A stretch of DNA of 64,000 bases from Streptomyces venezuelae (lineage in GTDB: Bacteria; Actinomycetota; Actinomycetes; Streptomycetales; Streptomycetaceae). The notes below the pieces were generated by a model. The model saw only the letters and a list, made by a program, of their open reading frames with translations. It was not told the DNA's origin and made no database searches. Positions 61,251 to 64,000 of the stretch are shown here, piece after piece; positions within the stretch are counted from its first letter, which is position 1, and each line of letters starts with the position of its first letter. The translations under genes were made by a program, and so were the position numbers. Location of the stretch: positions 8,370,001 to 8,434,000 of the forward strand of contig NZ_CP029192.1 in assembly GCF_008642315.1 (NCBI RefSeq), read 5' to 3'.

Positions 61251-62416
61251 GCGACGGGCTTCTCGTCGCGCGGCGCCCCGGCGGCAGGCCGTACGGCCCT
61301 GCCCGATCCCCAGCGCCGCGTCGCCGGGCGTTCCACCAGGACGTTCACCGCCCACGACGCGAGCAGGGAGAGCCCGAAGATCAGCACGGCGGAACCGGCC
61401 CGCACGGCGCCGGACGCGGTGTGCTCCTCGTCGATCAGGCGGTAGACATGCGTCAGTACGAGCATGTGCACCATGTAGAACGCGAACGAGATGTCCCCGA
61501 GCCACACCATGGGCCGCGACCGGACCGGCGAGCGCGAACCGCGGATGTCGGCCCCCGCCCCCGCCAGCACCAGCAGCGCCATCGGGACGACGAGGACCGC
61601 GGATATCGCGTACAGGAACGGCACCTGGAGCGCGAGGGGATAGCCGACCGCGAGCGCCGGCAGGGCGTGCCGGAAGCGGACGGTCACCCGCGTGCCCTCC
61701 AGGACCGCACGGGCCAGCAGGATGCCGAGCACGAATTCCAGCAGCCGGGTGAGCGGGAACGTGTAGATGAACCAGTACTGGTGCAGCGTCACCGGGAACG
61801 AGAAGAACTTGGGCTCGGAGGAGAACGCGACCGTGGCCACCAGCGGCATGGCGATCACCGCGAGGGCCGCGGCGGCCGCGCAGGCCCACAGCATGCGGGC
61901 GGGGATGCGGCGGATCAGGTGGATGAGGAGCGGGAAGGCCAGGTAGAAGAAGGCCTCGCAGGACAGCGACCAGGACACGCCGTTGACGCTGTCGTAGACG
62001 TCGAACGTGGAGGTCCAGGACTGCACGAGGAGGAGATTGGGAACGGCCTGGCGGGCCGCGACCTGACCGCCCGTCCAGTTGATCAGGACGAGCGCGACGA
62101 ACCAGGTCACCGCGTGCACCGGGTAGATCTTCGCCGCGCGCCGGCGCCAGAAGGACACCGCCTTGTCGCCGGGCCGTGCGGACCAGGCGAGGACGAACCC
62201 GCTGAGCAGGAAGAAGAACCCGACCCCGGAACGCGCCGTGATCAGCGCGACCATGGCCGGAGTGTTGTCCTCCCACACCCCGTCGAACCAGATCGCCAGA
62301 TAGGCGTGCGAGGCGAAGACCGCGAACGCGGCGACGAAGCGAAGGCCGGTCAGCGAGGGAAGTCTCGCGGCGGACGGAAGGAACGGCACGGCCGTGGCCA
62401 CGGCGTCTCCTGACAT
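61244..62416 (-). CDS. Membrane acyltransferase, acyltransferase-3 family
   Basis: This 390-residue protein has about ten hydrophobic helices. It shows the family start PSLTGLRFVAAFAVFASHAYLA with the catalytic-type His, FFFLLSGFVLAWS, FWRRRAAKIYPVHAVTWF (the Arg-rich RxxRIxP motif), SVNGVSWSLSCEAFFY and the end FAFYMVHMLVLTH. Such enzymes O-acylate sugars, peptidoglycan or secondary metabolites. No partner gene shows which. Start ATG 62416. Confidence 0.92.
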   Translation of the reverse strand: MSGDAVATAVPFLPSAARLPSLTGLRFVAAFAVFASHAYLAIWFDGVWEDNTPAMVALITARSGVGFFFLLSGFVLAWSARPGDKAVSFWRRRAAKIYPVHAVTWFVALVLINWTGGQVAARQAVPNLLLVQSWTSTFDVYDSVNGVSWSLSCEAFFYLAFPLLIHLIRRIPARMLWACAAAAALAVIAMPLVATVAFSSEPKFFSFPVTLHQYWFIYTFPLTRLLEFVLGILLARAVLEGTRVTVRFRHALPALAVGYPLALQVPFLYAISAVLVVPMALLVLAGAGADIRGSRSPVRSRPMVWLGDISFAFYMVHMLVLTHVYRLIDEEHTASGAVRAGSAVLIFGLSLLASWAVNVLVERPATRRWGSGRAVRPAAGAPRDEKPVAP

Positions 62417-62565
62417 GTTCGAAGCGTCAAAAACGCGCCGAACGTATCAACGGACATGGCCGGATGTATGCCACCCCGAGATGGCATCGTGCCGTCCAAC
62501 CCCGGTTGCACAAGGGGCTCTTGGCGGGCCTTCGGGAAGCGTCGACGGCCCCGTCCGAGGAGGTC

Positions 62566-63624
62566 TCAGACGCCCGCGAGGCGCAGCAGCGAGGCCTCTT
62601 CCACGGGGGTGAGGCCCGCCACCGGAGGCGTGCCCGCGCCGCGGCCGAGGCGGTCGCTGAGCACCGCCTGCGCGGTCTCGGAGACCGGTCGGACGCGCAG
62701 GCCCGCGTCGAAGGACGACGAGACGTCGCGGCTGAGGGCGCCGTACAGCTCGCGGGGCGGCCACAGGGGCATCGAGGGGCGCCCGGTCCACGGCCGCACC
62801 CCGGCCTCGCGCAGCACGCCCTCGGGCACCGGCACGAGTTCCAGGCTGCTGTGGCCCACGGCGTCGGCCACCTCGTGGAGCAGTGACTCCAGGGGCACGG
62901 GCGGGCCTGCCGCGTCGTACACCCCGGACGCGCGCGCCGCCGCCCGGTCGACGATCCAGGCGGCGAGGTCCCGCACGTCGACGCACTGAGCGGGCAGGGC
63001 GAGGCCGTCGGCGCCGTGCGCCGCGGGCACGGCCGCGGCGCGGCCGCGCGCCATGCGCAGCGGCCAGTAGCCGAAGGGCCCGACGTCGTCGCCGGGGCCC
63101 ACGACGAGGCCGGGGCGGACCACGAAGGCCGTGTCGCCGGTGGCCTCGCGGACCGCCTGTTCACAGGCGAGCTTCACGCCGCCGTACGTCGCCTGGGAGG
63201 GCTCCGGGTCGACGGTGGGGTCATAGGTGCCGACGTCCGTCAGGGCGGGGCGCAGCCGTGCGGTGCGAGCGGTCTGGCCGGGCGTGTAGGTGTCGGCGTA
63301 CACGCTGATCGAGGAGACGAACGTCCAGTGCTCCGCGCTCACGTCGCGCAGGGCCCTGCGGACCCAGGGCAGGGAGAGCGTCGCGGTCTCGACGGCCGCG
63401 TCGAAACGGATGCCGCGCAGCGGGGCGAGGCCTTCCGGCGCATTGCGGTCGGCCCGCAGGAGCCGTGCCCCGGCGGGCGGCTGCGCGCCGCCGGTGCCCC
63501 GGGCGACACAGGTGACGTCGTGGCCGCGTGCGAGAGCCTCCGCCGCCACGGCGCCGGAGACGAAACCGGTACCGCCGAGCACCAGCAGTCGCAGCGGCGG
63601 GCCTGTGGGGGGACTGGGGGACAT
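62566..63624 (-). CDS. NAD-dependent epimerase/dehydratase-family reductase
   Basis: This extended SDR protein of 352 residues has an N-terminal Rossmann site LLVLGGTGFVSGAVAAEAL, the Ser in FVSSISVYAD, and the YxxxK pair in ATYGGVKLACEQAV. PGLVVGPGDDVGPFGYW follows in the substrate half. It resembles reductases acting on sugar nucleotides or isoflavone-like substrates. Function is not fixed. ATG 63624 has an AGGAGCC site. Confidence 0.88.
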   Translation of the reverse strand: MSPSPPTGPPLRLLVLGGTGFVSGAVAAEALARGHDVTCVARGTGGAQPPAGARLLRADRNAPEGLAPLRGIRFDAAVETATLSLPWVRRALRDVSAEHWTFVSSISVYADTYTPGQTARTARLRPALTDVGTYDPTVDPEPSQATYGGVKLACEQAVREATGDTAFVVRPGLVVGPGDDVGPFGYWPLRMARGRAAAVPAAHGADGLALPAQCVDVRDLAAWIVDRAAARASGVYDAAGPPVPLESLLHEVADAVGHSSLELVPVPEGVLREAGVRPWTGRPSMPLWPPRELYGALSRDVSSSFDAGLRVRPVSETAQAVLSDRLGRGAGTPPVAGLTPVEEASLLRLAGV

Positions 63625-63673
63625 CGCGGGGCTCCTGGCAGGCGTGCGTACGGGGGAGGTGGGAGACGGGTGT

Positions 63674-63703
63674 GGGGCGGCCCCCGTGGCCGGGGGCCGC
63701 CCC
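63674..63703 (-). terminator. Strong hairpin terminator after the transporter gene
   Basis: GGGGCGGCCCCCG (63674-63686) and CGGGGGCCGCCCC (63691-63703) form a perfect 13-bp stem with the loop TGGC, 6 nt after the transporter stop codon. Confidence 0.8.
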
Positions 63704-63709
63704 ACTGCG

Positions 63710-64000
63710 TCAGGCCGGTTCCGGCGCCGCCTTGTCGTCCTCCTTGGCGGGTTCGGGGGCGCCGGTGAGCAGGTCCTTCTTGCGGACCAGGGTGAGCGCG
63801 ACGGCCGCCGTGCCGACGCAGACCACCGCGGCCCACAGCATCACGAACGAGGCACCGTCGGCGATGGCGGATTCCAGGGTGCTCCGCGCCTGGCCGGCGA
63901 GGTCGTCAGGGACGTGCTTGACGGCCCGCGAGATGTCGCCCTGCGCCGCGGCGGAGATGACGTCGTCCCGGTCGGCCGACCCCGTACGGAGACCGCCGCC
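63710..64000 (-). CDS. Membrane transporter C-terminus, probably MFS (cut by window edge)
   Basis: The last 96 residues are in the window: a loop with DISRAVKHVPDDLAGQARSTLESAIADGASFVM, then one hydrophobic helix LWAAVVCVGTAAVALTLV and a charged tail RKKDLLTGAPEPAKEDD. A long extracellular loop before a last helix and a short cytoplasmic tail is typical of 14-helix EmrB/QacA-type drug exporters. The evidence here is thin because only the end is seen. Confidence 0.6.
   Translation of the reverse strand, partial: GGGLRTGSADRDDVISAAAQGDISRAVKHVPDDLAGQARSTLESAIADGASFVMLWAAVVCVGTAAVALTLVRKKDLLTGAPEPAKEDDKAAPEPA

Overview
The window is high-GC actinobacterial chromosome and almost certainly Streptomyces. 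The evidence is the strong third-position GC bias, frequent GTG and TTG starts, ATGA/GTGA gene overlaps, and typical Streptomyces families (SAV_915-like protein, DUF397 with a Scr1-type XRE regulator, SigB/SigF-type sigma factor, DUF6328, r1t-type holin, ydaO riboswitch in front of an NlpC/P60 hydrolase). No insertion sequence, prophage, CRISPR array, tRNA or rRNA was seen.

Layout. 1-3112: a two-component system (response regulator cut by the window edge, DesK-like kinase) divergent from a BcrA-type ABC exporter. 3182-9876: valine/propionate catabolism (3-hydroxyisobutyryl-CoA hydrolase, MeaB, both methylmalonyl-CoA mutase subunits) with a perfect palindrome in front of mutA. 10044-16361: a GNAT gene, then an operon of SAV_915-like protein, a LysA paralogue, a CYP152-type peroxygenase P450 and a HAD phosphatase, then a sigma factor. 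16431-17873: purB. 17970-32185: a biosynthetic cluster on the minus strand with three core genes: a C-A-T-TE NRPS, an A-T-C-A-T-KS-KR-ACP-TE hybrid without an acyltransferase domain, and a TauD-type dioxygenase. The second A domain of the hybrid carries a textbook proline code, so the predicted product contains a proline extended by one reduced ketide. From memory, this gene set matches the detoxin/rimosamide family.

32840-44369: mixed genes: glutaminase, SGNH hydrolase, small holin and barstar-like gene, paired CNNM/CBS membrane proteins, GNAT, a TetR gene that has lost its DNA-binding domain beside a membrane-protein frame with no start codon, an FtsX/MacB-type ABC system, a toxin-antitoxin pair with a probable leaderless promoter and operator, and a methyltransferase. 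44510-49107: biotin genes, bioB-bioA-bioD divergent from bioF. 49140-52135: a WhiJ-like trio (DUF397, XRE regulator, HATPase protein), DUF6328 protein, and an NlpC/P60 hydrolase under a c-di-AMP (ydaO) riboswitch. 52675-54093: a clpP paralogue with a small coupled gene and a 7-bp repeat array upstream, and an orphan Phd antitoxin. 54409-59144: urease operon ureABCFGD (no ureE) behind a GlnR-like site. 59221-64000: MOSC protein, CDF zinc exporter behind a possible Zur box, acyltransferase-3 membrane enzyme, NAD-dependent epimerase/reductase, and the end of a membrane transporter.

The core loci (purB, bio, ure) are housekeeping. The NRPS/PKS/TauD block between purB and the glutaminase gene looks like the accessory insert. 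Short tandem repeats of 6, 7, 9, 11, 15 and about 20 bp recur across the window, several inside coding sequence.
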